DNA of 64,000 nt from Nepenthes gracilis (GCA_033239525.1 BSYO01000010.1:13174042-13238041), one strand, 5' to 3'; shown: positions 48,098 through 59,945, numbered from the stretch's first letter. Notes: generated from the sequence alone by a model not told the origin. Made by a program: numbers and translations.

Positions 48098-50398
48098 GTA
48101 GTGTTAATAATTGTTTGCTTATTTGAGGATAACTATTGCTGGCAGGGTTCTTTTTACCCAAAACACGAAATCCTTTTCTGGATCAATTTTACTGACATCT
48201 CTCTGTTGATGTTTACTACTGGGCCTTATATGGAACTTTTCATTTCCTAGTGTAGATGTAGTCCTATAGTTTAGAAATATTGGACAGTAGGCAACTGCAT
48301 GAGCTTTAGTTAAAAGTGTTTGATAGGTAGTTGTGAAAGCAATACTTCTTTCAGGATATATATAAATCTGACAATGCTTTTTGTTGTTTCATTCTTCCCT
48401 AGGTAGGTAAATTATACATCTCAACCTTAAAACAGATTAAATAGTGGAAAACAGTGGTTGTGGTTGTTTGCAACTAGTATTAGTTTTCCCTTATTTAATT
48501 GTTAGTCAAGCTGATTTCTTCATTTAAATTGCTAATATTATGTCAACATGGTTCTAACTTAGTTTATCTTTATTTTCACGGGGGGTTTCTCTCAAAACTT
48601 GTCCTTCTTCCTCCAGGTCAAGCACAATAAACTATCATATGAACTCTGGCTTATGTATATCAATAGCTGTAAACAGCTGAATGATCGATTTGCTGCATAT
48701 GAGAAAGCACTCTCATTTTTGTGCAGCTGTCCACCTTGTGATGGGGATTTGGGCCATGCTAGTGCTTGTATCTTGGACCTTTTTCTGCAGATGTTGAATT
48801 GTTTTAGCATTTCTGGGAATGTTGCCAAGGCAATTGAGAGAATTTATGGACTCCTTCACGTGGAAAGAGATTCTGATGAGTTTTGGTATTGTCGGCTTTC
48901 TGATATTCTTCCATGCTTGACAATACCTGACAAATGTATCTTCTGGGTTTGCTGTGTGTACGTGGTGATCTACGGGAAACTTCCTGATAAAGTAGTGCAG
49001 CAGTTTGAATATAAAAAAGAATCATCTCTGGTACTGATAGAGTGGCCTCATGTGCATGTTAGAGCTAAAGATAAGGAGCAGTTGTATAAGCTGATAGAAA
49101 TGGCATTAGAGTCTATTGAACTTGATTTAGATAGTGTGTCCCTCGAAAATAGAAGTGATCTTAGATCTTTCCACCTGTTTGCTGTAAATCATGTTAAGCT
49201 TGTGGCGGCCACAGATGGTGCAGAAGGCTGCAGGAACTTGCTAGAAAAATACACGAGCCAGTACCCATCTTGCTTAGAGCTTGTTCTTCTGTTGGCACGA
49301 ACTCGGGGTTGGGAATCTGAAGGTAGAAGATTCTTAGAGTTCAAAGAGAGGCTTAGGAACTGGCCAAATGCAGTACCTGGAATTCAGTGTATCTGGAACC
49401 AGTATGCTGAATTTGCCTTCCATAACGGAAGATCTGATCAGGCGAAAGAAATCATGGTTCAGTGGTTTAACTCTGTTTGCAAGTCTCAATGCTTTGAAGG
49501 TGCAGTTATAGATGACGGAAATGGTGATAGTAAGAATGGCGTATCAGATCCATCATTTGAGCTGAGTATAGAAGCTTTGCTTTCCAACTCGAACAAGTCA
49601 GATCTCACGTTTGGGTTGCTGAATCTTTCTTTATATTGGTCACTGGAGAATGATTTACTCAAAGCTCATCTGGCAGTTGAAGAGGCCTTAAAGGTTGCTG
49701 GTCATGAAGATTTTAAACACTGTGTCAGTGAGCATGCGACGTTTTTGCTGAATTACGGATCTCTATTGGGTAAGGACGTGTCTGTTACTGGATTACCGGA
49801 CATTTTGAGGAGCTATTTGGGTAATTCTTGTGATTTTCCCAGCTCTGATCCATTGCCTAGAAAATTTATTCAAGACATCCAAAAACCAAGGCTAAGGCAA
49901 CTAGTTAGCTACATAATCACTCCAATTTCACCCGATTTCTCTACAGTGAACCTGGTTCTTGAAATTTGGTTTGGCCCGTCTCTATTGCCCCAGAAGTTCA
50001 ATAAGATGAAGGATTTGGTGGACTTTGTGGAAGCCATTTTGGAGGTCTCACCATCCAACTACACATTTGCAATTTCTGTTTGTAAGCTGCTCAGTGCACA
50101 ACCTGATGCCATTGCTAGTAGATCTTCCAGTATCTCATTCTGGGCAAGCTCACTGTTGGTAAATACCATCTATCAGGCTATGCCGGTGGCACCAGAATAC
50201 GTGTGGGTCGAAGCTGCGGGTTTGTTGGCCAATTTGACCACTATAAAGGCAGTTTCTGAGAGTTTCCATCGGAGAGCTTTATCAGTATATCCGTTCTCCA
50301 TCGGGTTATGGAAGTCTTTTCTGAACACCCCTCTGGAGCCACGCAGTAAGAGGTGGCATATTGTTGAAGCAGCTAGAGAAAGGGGAATAGTTCTCTGA
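36010..50398 (+). CDS. ZFC3H1: ZFC3H1/Red1-like zinc-finger protein (11 coding exons, 1799 aa)
   Basis: Exons: 36010-36144, 38066-38171, 42620-43543, 43667-43779, 44370-44531, 44635-45736, 46253-46780, 46857-47173, 47374-47472, 47580-47711, 48617-50398. All introns are GT-AG, phases agree, and the joined length is 5400 nt. The start has MEETGGELG and an acidic KTREEGELTSSDED motif typical of this family. A Glu/Arg-rich coiled coil lies near residues 508-575. The putative zinc-finger domain (zf-C3H1) FWPLCMYELRGKC...CPWQH is at residues about 985-1007 (C990, C998, C1003, H1007). It is followed by an IPPTYLLFLD block and a C-terminal half with HAT/TPR-like helical repeats, encoded mostly by the 594-codon last exon. 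Human ZFC3H1 bridges the MTR4 helicase to poly(A)-binding protein in the PAXT connection, and fission yeast Red1 is the MTREC scaffold; a nuclear RNA-decay scaffold role here is inference. Exon 1 is short, so the ATG choice rests on family match and its purine-rich leader. Confidence 0.9.
36145..38065 (+). other. Intron 1 of the ZFC3H1-like gene (1.9 kb)
   Basis: Donor GTACTT at 36145, acceptor ...TCTCTCAG at 38065, phase 0. T-rich, with a G13-type homopolymer at about 36374-36386. The open frame that runs on from exon 1 past 36144 is intron read-through, ending at 36426. Confidence 0.8.
38172..42619 (+). other. Intron 2 of the ZFC3H1-like gene (4.4 kb)
   Basis: Donor GTGGTT at 38172, acceptor GTTTCTCAG at 42619, phase 1. 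It carries a CT run (38193-38216), an AC/GCGC alternating run (about 38897-38925) and short ATATT repeats (about 38930-38953). No transposon domain or other gene was recognised on either strand. A short serine-rich frame at 41805 is not flanked by splice sites that keep the frame, so I do not call it an exon. Confidence 0.75.
46678..46731 (+). other. zf-C3H1 zinc finger of the ZFC3H1-like protein
   Basis: Codons for Cys at 46678-46680, 46702-46704 and 46717-46719 and His at 46729-46731 give C-x7-C-x4-C-x3-H, all four ligands intact, within one exon (46253-46780). Flanking aromatics (FWPLC, PWQH) match the family. It is the diagnostic domain of the gene. Confidence 0.9.
47940..48100. repeat. 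TA-rich and CT microsatellites in intron 10
   Basis: TA/GTAT-rich stretch (about 47950-48050), then a CT run (48057-48080) passing into a TA run (48080-48097), within the 0.9 kb intron between exons 10 and 11 (47712-48616). The small frames here are artefacts. Confidence 0.8.
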
Positions 50399-51639
50399 GT
50401 AATTTCAGATTGATAGGAATGTCTGTTGTGTTCACAGATTACCAAATGCAGCTTGTTGAAACACAGGTGATAACATTCAGCTTGGTTTTGTAAAAGCTGA
50501 TGGTTGATAGCTCGCCAGAAGATGATCAGAATGTCATACGGTTTGGTGAATGCCTCAGCAGTTTTATGGCTTCTGCATTTTCGGGCATTTTTAAAGGAGC
50601 AAAGATTGCTGTATAGATTGGATAGTTTTATTTTCTTTAGAGTTCATTTCATTTTGCTTCCATCCCCTGTAAAAAACTCGGCCGCTTGAGTTCGATTTAG
50701 AAACTGAAAGAGGAGGGAGGAGGGATTTGTGGTTTCTTCTTCTTCTTTTGAATTATATTCCTTTTTTTTTTTTTTTTGTAATTAAATGACTTGAGTCTTA
50801 TACGCTAATGAAAAAAGGTTTTGTTTTTACTGTTGTTCAAGCTCTATTTTGCTTTATTTCATGCCATTTTTAAGCCAAGTAAACTGGCCGTCAGCCATCC
50901 ATTTAGCGAACGCATTAGGTTAATGGCCTACATGGATAGGTAGGGTGGACGCCAGATGCAATAACAGTTGGGATTTGGGTGTCTATTTAATGCTGTTTAT
51001 ATAAAGGAAAACAATTCATGGATACTCTTTAAAATGCTTTCAGATTATTTTTGAATGAGATATTACTCATTCATCTATTTAGTTTTATGGGGTATCACGT
51101 TATCCAAATGCAACAATTACTTCTCTCCGTGTTATTAGCATCCCCAAACCGGTGGCCCTCGTCATTGACCGGAATTCATGATCGGCTGAAATCTGTTGGA
51201 CATTCAATCCAACAAACACCGACCAAGCATTAACACTGCTCAAGCTCGTTTCACCTCGTTATTGTTGACATGATTAAAATTAGACCATATGATATATTTG
51301 ATAATCGGTCCTAAATCAAAAATAGATAAAAATTGATACAACTGTTTGGAAGGCGAGTGATCACATGCTATTAAAAGCAAGCTTTCGGATGGATTGCATT
51401 GAAAATTAGATCTTATTCATAGATTACTGCACAAAATTCTTATTTTTGTACAAATTATGAAAGAATTATAATTCCATAAATGTTTTACGGTAAAATGACA
51501 CATGGACACGTTAAGAGTTAATAAAAGTGGTGGGTATGATAGTCCATGTTATTTTGAATTCGACAGATCATACTTGAATAGAATACTCAATAAAATAATT
51601 AATGTATTACTATTAACTCTGAGATTGAAGAAAGGCATT
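50399..51639 (+). other. 3' flank of the ZFC3H1-like gene
   Basis: The first few hundred bases are presumably 3' UTR. T-rich stretches near 50740-50780 and A/T-rich motifs (gtaattaaatgac at 50779) could support polyadenylation, but no clean AATAAA occurs close to the stop. Past about 50850 the DNA is AT-rich and I see no gene. Confidence 0.4.
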
Positions 51640-53024
51640 ACTGATTGCATGTTATATTTTTAACAGAGTTCCTAACAAAAAGAGCAGAACAACTCCATGC
51701 AAATTATGAAATAAAAGAATGACTAATTTAAAATATTTAAGAGTTTTGGGAAAATTTTCAAACCCAAAGAACAAAAGTAGGTGAAAGAGGCATTAAATGC
51801 ATTTTCTTGAGATATGGAAAAAAAAAAAAATGCAGGTTCATGATGATAGAATCAATGGGCTCAATTTTAATTGACACATTAATGAATAAAAAATGTAATT
51901 ATTAAAGAGAATATATTCAAATTTATTTGAGTAGTAACACTGTAGCATTTAAAAAATAGCAATATTGTGTTTCTATTTGAAAGCAACAAAGAAAAATAAG
52001 TTACTGAACTTCTGAAGATAATAATATTAGGAAAATAAAGGACTATGGACCTGATTTATTTGTGCCTATTCCTTATTTCTTTAATAGAAGCAAATCCTAT
52101 CAGTTTTAATATGGTAATCTCAAGATGACCCTTTTTAGAATAAGGCAAAAGATGATGACATAGATCCAATCATGAGAAATAGAATTCAAAAGTTAGTGGA
52201 TCTCCCACCAAGTTTCAAATCAATAGATTGTTAATGGATTTCTAAAAATAAAATCATATTTGATAAATTTATTGATAAATTTAAAGCTTGATTAGTGGCA
52301 AAAAATTTTACCCTAAAGCTGAAAATGGATTATTTTGATTCATATTCCCAGGTAGTTCGAATTGCTATTATTAGACCACTTATTATAGCACTTGCCTTGA
52401 TAGACTATAAGGCCATTCACCAATAGTTTTTAAAATAAAATTTTAAAACAGTAAATTAGATAAGAAATTATATATAAATTAATCAAAAGGCCAATGAATA
52501 TAAAATAAACAATTGAACAGGTGTGTTTATAACAAGTATAATGATGAAAGGAGTTATTATCTGTTATATATGGGTGATATATTAATTTTTAAAATTAATT
52601 TCGAATAAGATAAAATGATAAAAGCTTTCTTATTAAAGTATAAAAGACACAGACATAACTAATGTTAAAATTATTAAAGATAATAACATTATAGCATTAT
52701 AGCAATCTCATTATATAGAAAATGTATTGAAGAAGTTTAATATTCTTGATTGTATTCCATCTTTCACACCATTTGATCGTAACAAAAAGTTAATTCCTAA
52801 TATTGATCGTTCTATAAGTTAAAATATATAAAGATAATATAATATTTTATGCATACTATGACCTACATCAAACTTGACATAACATTTAAGGTGAAAAATT
52901 AAGCAAATATACAAGTAATTTAAATAATCAGCATAGGATTGCAATAAGAAGAATTTTAAAATAATTGAAATACATTATAAATTTGGTATTCTGAAATAAA
53001 TAAATAGCAAATGTGAGCCACATA
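51640..53024 (+). pseudogene. Decayed Ty1/copia pol (integrase end, RT, RNase H start)
   Basis: In shifting frames: an ACYIFNRVPNKKSRTTP block (51645-51690, the copia integrase NR.P.KK...TPYE signature); KCIFLRYGKK at about 51798; the RT start LVDLPPSFK..DC.WIF.NK (about 52195-52245) with KFKA.LVAKNFTLK and DYFDSYSQVVRI; a compressed central RT; SHYIENVLKKFNILDC (about 52710); and KLSKYTSNLNNQHRIAIRRILK (about 52900). The YVDD equivalent is eroded (tatatgggtgatata at 52567-52581). Many stops and a missing central stretch make it dead. It runs straight into the solo LTR at 53025, which interrupted it. Confidence 0.8.
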
Positions 53025-55721
53025 TGCTATATTTTTAGCATTTTTGGATTAATTATTTTCTAAATATGAATTATATGTTAAATACTTATTTAGTTAGAAA
53101 TCAAATAAATTAATAATAAATAAAATAAAATTTTAATAAGATAAATAATTATATTAGATTTAGTGGACCTAAAATTTAGAATTGAAACTTAAAATTTGAG
53201 ATTTAACTAATTTTTAAAGGGACTCAAATATCCATATCATAATTAATAAATATCATAATAATAATAATAATAAATAAATTTAATATCAAAATAAGCATAA
53301 ATCATTAACTAATAATAATAATAACAAAGATAACAAAATCCCTGAAATCTCGCCCGCCTCTCGCTCTCCTGCATGTTCTCTTCTCTCTCTCTCTCTCTCC
53401 CCCACGTCCTCCCTCATTTTCTCTCTTCAGTTTCTCTCATTTTCGTTAAAGCTTAGCCTTCGTCTCCTTCCTCTTCGTCGTTAACTGGCAAAATCGCAGA
53501 GAGAGAGAGAGTGAGTGTGTGAGATAGGGCTTCCGGAAGCACGCTGCTGTTGCCGCCGTTGTTGCTGTTGCTGTCGCCGTTGTTCATCGCCAGAAAAATG
53601 AGAAAAATCAGGCAAGTAAAATTCCTGTTTTCTGCAAGTAAATCATTCCCTTCTCTTTATTGATTTCGATTTTTTTGCTTGCGTTTCTCGAGTTTAAGAG
53701 AAATAGGCCGAACTTTTGGCCAACGGGAAAATGGGGTAGACCAGAGCCACGGCTCGATCTGGTGAAAGGCCTGAAATTTTAATGGTTCCATGTTAAATTG
53801 GGGCTCAGCAAATTTGTACAATGAAGTTAGAAAATCTTTGTTTTACATTTTGAATTTTTGAAGTATTAAATCTTACGATTTCATTGCAAATGTTGGAGTG
53901 GAAGAAAAGCAGAGCCTGGGCTCTGTTTGGTCTCAGTATACTTATACATATAGGTGATTTTGGTATGGCTGTACATACGTAGCTGAATTGTGCTGCTGCT
54001 GTATATGTATGTATCTGATGTTATAAGTCTCCGAGAGTATGCGTAATATACTCCAGTATGTGTAGGTGTACGGAAATATATAATACAGTATGTATATAGG
54101 TTGTATACAGGGCGTATGTATACGGGAGTGTATGAAGACGTACATGGGTGTGTCTGCGTTTGCGTATAACAGTGAGCTGTGTGTAGGTGTGTATGTATAT
54201 GCGTATGTTACACGTGTATATATGGGTTTGTATGTATGTGTGTGCGTGAGCCGCGTGTAGGCGTGTATATATGGGTATATATATGGGTGTATGCATACGT
54301 TACTGATGTATGTATGCGTGTACCGCGGTAAGCATGTGATGTGTGTGCATGTATATATGTGTTTATTTGTACAAGAGTATATGTGATATGCACCCAGTAT
54401 ATATATATAAGTATTTGATATATATATATATTGAAATTTTAAGTTGATTGAGGAAGAAATTAGTGGAATTATTATTCTGACTAGATCCTCGCGGAATTAG
54501 TTGAAATAGTTAGATTGGATGGATGATTGTGTTGTTTGTTTGGTAACGACGAAATGGAATGTATTTTATGACATTAGAATTAAGATTTGGTATACCAAAA
54601 GAGTTAATAAGAATTAAATAAGATATTAAGAGGGTTGGCCAAATATTCATGATTTTCCTTAGACTTTCTCTTATTCCCATTATAAATAATTATTTGCGTT
54701 GACTTAAACGTGTGCATATATTTTATTAGTATTCTGTGGATAAATAAAGGGAAGTGTGTGAAGATATTAAGGTATCTAGTTGAATGGGGGTTATGACACC
54801 TTAGTATAGTCTTTACTTTTTCGATACTTGTTCCATTTCGGAGGTCAAAGTTGTTAATATTAAGGAGAGATATTTATAACCTAGTGACCATCGTAGGTAA
54901 TAATATCAGGGATATCATTAACGAGGAATATCGTAGATGGTATAAACATATTACGAGTATATCCTCTAAGAGGATTGTAGGGGTAGTGAGGATACTATAA
55001 ATATTGGAGAATACGTGATACTTATCCAACCATTTGGACATAAATATACGGTCTTTGGTTTACTATGGTAGAATAAAGTTTATGGATATTATTATCTTGT
55101 ACAGTTAAAATTATTATTCTTTCACTTAGTTGTGTCATCGTGTTGAGTTGATGATTGGATTCGATAAAAATCATATTATCTTCCTAATGTTTAGTTGTTC
55201 TTATAGTTTTTTGGTCGTGAGTACGACATATCATCAAATCTCGGACCATTATTTGTATTATGTAATTTTTTTTTAATTTTTATTGTATTTGATATTATAG
55301 TTTGAAATATTTATTTATATTTCTATATTTTAATTATATTAATTATTGAGTATTTGGCTCATAATTATATTTTTTTGACTCCATAGTACGCAGATTGATA
55401 TCATGTTAAAAGAGATCGTGTATTATTGTATTGATTTGAGGTAGAGGTAATCTCGGAGTTTGAGGCTTTCATCATGAAAGATTTGAGATTATTTATTATT
55501 TCATTAGGCTTTAAATATTTGTTGGGATATCGTTCGCAAGAGCTTGATATGATGGATATTGATACTATCTTTATTTTGAATAGTTTATTATTATTATGGA
55601 TGCTTATTTAATGATACAATTATATAGATCAATTATGGTTTCATGATGTTTAATAATTTGGATGATCTTTTGTAGAGTCAGTCTGGGCCGAGTTAGGGGG
55701 ATTCGGATTTGGGTCATTACA
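53025..55721 (+). mobile_element. Solo LTR (2.7 kb, plus orientation), TSD ACATA
   Basis: Starts TGCTATATTTTT (an eroded TGTAATAT) and ends GGGTCATTACA; ACATA flanks it at 53020-53024 and 55722-55726. It shares order with the LARD LTRs and the solo LTR at 28939: ATA trinucleotides (about 53255-53330), CT run (53380-53400), GA run, gene-like island (about 53520-53610), AGGCAAGT at 53611-53618, then TA/GTAT-rich DNA (about 53940-54430). The block at 54880-55060 matches the tandemly duplicated block of the other solo LTR in reverse. No coding capacity. The His/Thr-rich minus-strand frames at 53942-54393 come from the GTAT repeat. Confidence 0.88.
54100..54430. repeat. Degenerate GTAT/GTGTAT low-complexity tract
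   Basis: Imperfect GTAT, GTGTAT and TATA repeats within the solo LTR, in the place where related LTRs carry TA/TG microsatellites, although on the other side of AGGCAAGT. Confidence 0.75.
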
Positions 55722-55919
55722 ACATATCCAGTAAGTAACTTGTACCAAAATCAACAATAGCAGGATCAGTCGATCTAGAAAACTTATCTATTGATTAATG
55801 CTCTTAGCACAAGACAAAAAGTGATACATATAATGCAATAATAGTTTATAGATATCAACAATAATCAATGACATCCAAAAATAAACAATAACATCCAACT
55901 CAATAAATGATGTTAATCA

Positions 55920-56900
55920 ACAACATCCACGATACCAACGCAAAAATAATTTTGATATTTTGGATGATATCCACTAAATTTCAAGAGATATCAATATAAA
56001 CAAGAGGTTTCAAAGTATCCAAAATAGTTAGGTCCTTTTGTAAATTTCTTGGGAATTTATATCAACTTGAGATTTACAACACAAGATATCAATAATCTTC
56101 ATAGATATTATTCTATTATTGTGAACTCAATGTCAATATATTTTTGTCCCCATTAATTGAGTATTTACTACGAGGTGTTTGACATTTATAATATGTAACT
56201 ATCCCTGTAATTGTTTTTGAAAGCTATACCCATAATATTCCCATTCCAACTCTGATGACTCTCACGGTAATATTCTAGATGTCACATTATACTATGATTA
56301 TAAAGCTATAAGTGTCTCATTATAAAACTCATCGACTTTATCCACCGAAAATAGATTAGGTATAAAAAAAGTACTAAATATTCTAATGTCTTATGGATTT
56401 TTATTTACCTAAATGCCTTAGATATTTGTATGTTCTTTTTTATTTAGCTATAAATGTCAATACAGTGTATTCACACGAATCGAAGGATAATACCAATAGT
56501 CAAAGACAACAAGAAATCAAGGAATAATTCTTAGTACCTATCTCTGAGATTTCCTCTCACTGAGGCCCACAAGCATCCTCTCATACTCAACATCACAATG
56601 GAATCGCATCTATGGTCTCAAAACCTACCATTTAAACTAAGTCATCAAATATGCTTCATGGCGTTTGAACTCCAACTCCGACCTTTGCACGACAACCCTG
56701 CTACCATCCAACACTACACTTAAGCCTCCATTAACATAGATTTAATCCACCATTCAGTTGTTAGTTGTCACGTCTTCGGCACAAAAATGTACATAAAAAT
56801 GATGTCATAAGGAATTAACCTAAAATTAAAATGTGACCCTACATCCAAGGTTAGATAAAATACCAAGATATAAGTTTTAAAACATCAATAATTAATTTGA
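55920..56900 (-). mobile_element. Worn relic of the same long-LTR family (minus orientation)
   Basis: The order gatatcaa..., ttattctat.at.gtgaac, atgtcaatatatttt, aactatccctgtaa, gctataccc.taata.t.cc, gatatt/gat.tca and gctataagt follows 29560-29800 of the 3.3 kb solo LTR in the same direction. Substitutions are many and no ends are visible. It lies directly right of the plus-oriented solo LTR but is much older. Confidence 0.55.
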
Positions 56901-57095
56901 TTTTGTAAAATTTTTATGAAAAAAGTTTAATTCAATTAAGAAAACTAAATATAGAGTAACTTGAAAGGATGCTAATGGCTACAAGTGCCATTCATAAGTG
57001 TGTTTGAGGCAAAATCGTGGTGTCTAATGTATACATAAATGATGATTGTATGTATTTAGGGTGATAGTATGTATTTGCTTTAGTATCGCAATACT

Positions 57096-58072
57096 TGATG
57101 CACACCTGATAGGCACTCATACGTAAACTAAAATTAGTATTTATGTTTGAACTACTTATAATTACTGCATGTGTACCTGCCTATCATTTAAGGACTTGCA
57201 ATTGATGATCTACATATTTCTCACGAATTTTTGAGAGGAGAGAGAGTGAGGAGAGGAGAAGAAAGAGAAACAGAAAGAGAAAAAAAGGATAAAGTAAATT
57301 TAAAGTAATTTCAAATAATTTTTTGATAAATATAAATCAAGATAAGTATATCTGAGTATCCATGGGTCAAAAATTTGGTGTTTTTCTCCGACTATAGGAA
57401 ATAATATATAATCGGTTCATCAATGAGTTATAAATAGTAGCACTTGACTTTAGACTATATGAAAGTAATTATAACTCGATCTTCGATGTTTGATCTTTGT
57501 TGATAAGGTTCTTACTAAGTATTGCTTCTTACATTCTATATGATTTTTGCATGTTTTTATTGATATTTTAATATTTTTAGCATTATAATATTCAATCATT
57601 ATTATTATCCCTTCGTAAATTTTATTCATGAATATCTACACATAAATATAAATTATATTGCTTTGCTAAATATTAGGCTCATTCTTGTCAATTTTTGCTT
57701 GCTTTTCAGATTAGCAGCTTATATCAATTTTTTGGAATGATAGTCTCAGGCTTTATTTCAGTTGTTATATTGTTGTAATTTCAATTAATTGATCAATTTT
57801 TTGAGTTGGGAATTATTTATGGCCAATAACATCTAAATTATTGTTTTTTTGGTAAATTGGTGTTTCGGCTAAGAATATTTTTTAATACTTTCAGATAGTT
57901 GTTGATCAAGCAATGGCTTGTTCTGGAGCTATCTTCAAATATAGCTTTTGGATATTGGGCTTTATTATATGTTATTGAAATTTTCTATTAGTATTTGTTA
58001 TAGTCATATCCTGATTTTGGGTTAAGTTTTGATTATTTATTCAATTATGTGTTAGGGTTAGGGTCATGATAG
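57096..58072 (+). repeat. 5' LTR of the RT-less gypsy relic (about 0.98 kb)
   Basis: Starts tgatgcacacctgataggc (57096), has the GA-rich block 57235-57290, and ends in gggttagggtcatgata. It matches the 3' copy along most of its length (catgtttttat.gatatt, ttcatgaatatctaca, gttgatcaagcaatgg/gttaatcaagcaatag, atgtgttagggt/gtgtttaggg). Boundaries are approximate by a few bases. Confidence 0.65.
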
Positions 58073-58379
58073 AGTTTTTATAAAAACAAGTCACAAGAAA
58101 AGTGTCTTGTATAATTTATGGAATCAAATTTCTGATGTTTATCATAATAGTTATCATAATATCGGGAGGTTAAGGTGGTCTTAGTTCTAACTGAGAGAAT
58201 GAATATCATGTTGTGATAGCAAGAATGGCTAAAGTGATGGATCGAATGGTCTCTGGAGCCGGTGATTGTGAATTCAAGCAATGCTTTTTTTGGCTTATGA
58301 TTGATTTACCAATTAGTATGTATTAGAATTTTTAGATGACTCAAATTTAATGAAAGCTAAAATTTAGATTTACTGTATT

Positions 58380-59060
58380 AAAAAAGGTTTTCAAGGTAAA
58401 TGAGGGTAATGTGAAGTTTACTTGTAAGTTTAATGGTGAAGTTGACTATTGGCAGGCAATGAAGAAGAAAATTTTGGGTTTTGAAAATGAAGATATTTCA
58501 AAAAACATATTTTTGAAAACATTTATTGAAAAGCATTTTTTAATGAGTTTGCAAGAAAAAAAGATGATAAATTCACTCATATGTAATAAGAGAACCAATG
58601 ATGACGGAGAATAATTCCAAATTTTTCAAATTAGTTCAATTTGCCCCACTTTATTGATTGACGAGATGAGACAAGTAAAAAAATTTCTTTAAAATTTGGA
58701 GGAGACTATTCAGAGATAGTGATGTTACAATTGAAAACTTATGGAGAAATACTTGAATGAGCCTTACTTTTAAATAATAACAAGAGAGAGCCAATTCCTT
58801 TGCTCTAAAATAATGCTAATTGAGGAGGACAAAGTTTGACATGAAGTAGATCTCATAAGAGATCTAAGTTTCATGATAAGGGGATGGAAAAAAGGAGTGA
58901 AAATACAAGCAATATTGGGCTGGCAGCAACAATTAAAACTCATATGCAATCATTGTAGGAAACTCCATGAAGGGCAGCCATGTTACAAGTAGCCAGTGTG
59001 TTTTAATTACGACTAATACAATCATATGGTCAAAGAATGTCCTTATCTCTTAAGGCAACT
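58380..59060 (+). pseudogene. gag of the RT-less gypsy relic
   Basis: The frame at 58411-58614 holds WQAMKKKILGFENEDISKN and FLKTFIEKHFLMSLQEKKM, the core gag pattern W......F..KY(F/Y)P.....K...F.. of chromoviruses. After frameshifts, two zinc-knuckle-like motifs follow at about 58947-59042: C-NH-C..LH....C, and CFNY......HMVKEC in which the second Cys is now Tyr. Not translatable as one protein. Confidence 0.7.
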
Positions 59061-59119
59061 ATCTAGGAAGGTGAATACTTTGGGGAGAGTTTTTATAATA
59101 ATGACCAAGGATGTGAATG

Positions 59120-59460
59120 TGTCTTCTTTAGGGGTGGAAGCTAAGCTCTCACTTTTTAAAGCGTCAACTCATATGTTATTGGACTCGGGGTTGACGTATT
59201 TATTTGTATCTTCTAAATTTATATGTCATTTACATTTGCCACTTAGGATTATGAATTATTTATTAGTAGTATCTACAACTATAAGTATGTGTTCAATAAT
59301 TGATATTGTATACCCTATGTGTATAGTTTAGATGCATAGATTTAAGTTGGTGATAGATTTAATTTTGTTAGACATGCATAATTTTAAAATAATTTTAGAC
59401 ATGTATTGATTGGTATATTATCATACTAGTGTGTACTATTTCCATAAGAAGATTTATTTT
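59120..59460 (+). pseudogene. Protease region of the RT-less gypsy relic
   Basis: The open frame 59026-59331 includes MLLDSGLTYLFVSSKF (about 59173-59220), matching the aspartic-protease motif (V/L)(I/L)DSGATHSF(V/I)S; the Ala after DSG is Leu and His is Tyr. After a stop at 59329, LVIDLILLDMHNFKIILDM (about 59347-59403) matches the DLIVLD...FDVILGMDWL block just before RT. Confidence 0.7.
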
Positions 59461-59639
59461 ACGATTTTGGGGTACAACCCATTTTATTTTTGAGGGAATA
59501 AAAATAAAGAGTTAGCCAATGTGACTTTGACTTTACATGCTTGTCATTTAATAAAAGATAAGCGTCAAGTATACTTTATATATGTTACCACCACACAAAA
59601 GTCTGAGAGTACTAGGCGAGAAAATTTCAGTAGTGAGGA

Positions 59640-59945
59640 AATTTAAGGACTTATTTTTGAAAGACAACTCAATGAATATAAACAGAACTATCTTATCCAC
59701 AATTTGAAATCAGTAGCGGTAATTTTTTTATTCAAGATTTGAAGACATTTGTTGTATAGGGAGAAATTTGTAGTGTATTAAGGCTATAATAGTTTAAAAT
59801 ATTTATTTTCTTAAAAAGAATTAAAGATGAAATAAAGAAGATAGATGGACTCTTAAAAGGACTATAATTATAAAATTCAGTATCAATTGAAAAAAGTGAA
59901 TATAATAGTAGATATACTAAGTCATAAGTCAATAAGTTTGACATC
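59640..59945 (+). pseudogene. RNase H region of the RT-less gypsy relic
   Basis: In shifting frames: ERQLNEYKQNYLIHNLKSVAVI (about 59658), REKFVVY, NSLKYLFSQKELKMK (about 59790-59830) and YQLKKVNIIVDILSHK (59880-59925). These match the RNase H of gypsy pol (SRQLK.YE.NYPTHDLEL, TDHKSL.Y.F.QK.LN.RQ.RW, Y.PGK.NVVADALSRK). Catalytic TDH reads stop-G-Y, so it is inactive. Confidence 0.75.

Noticed and set aside
53942..54393. Minus-strand frames rich in His, Tyr and Thr
   Set aside because: They come from a GTAT/GTGTAT low-complexity tract of a solo LTR.
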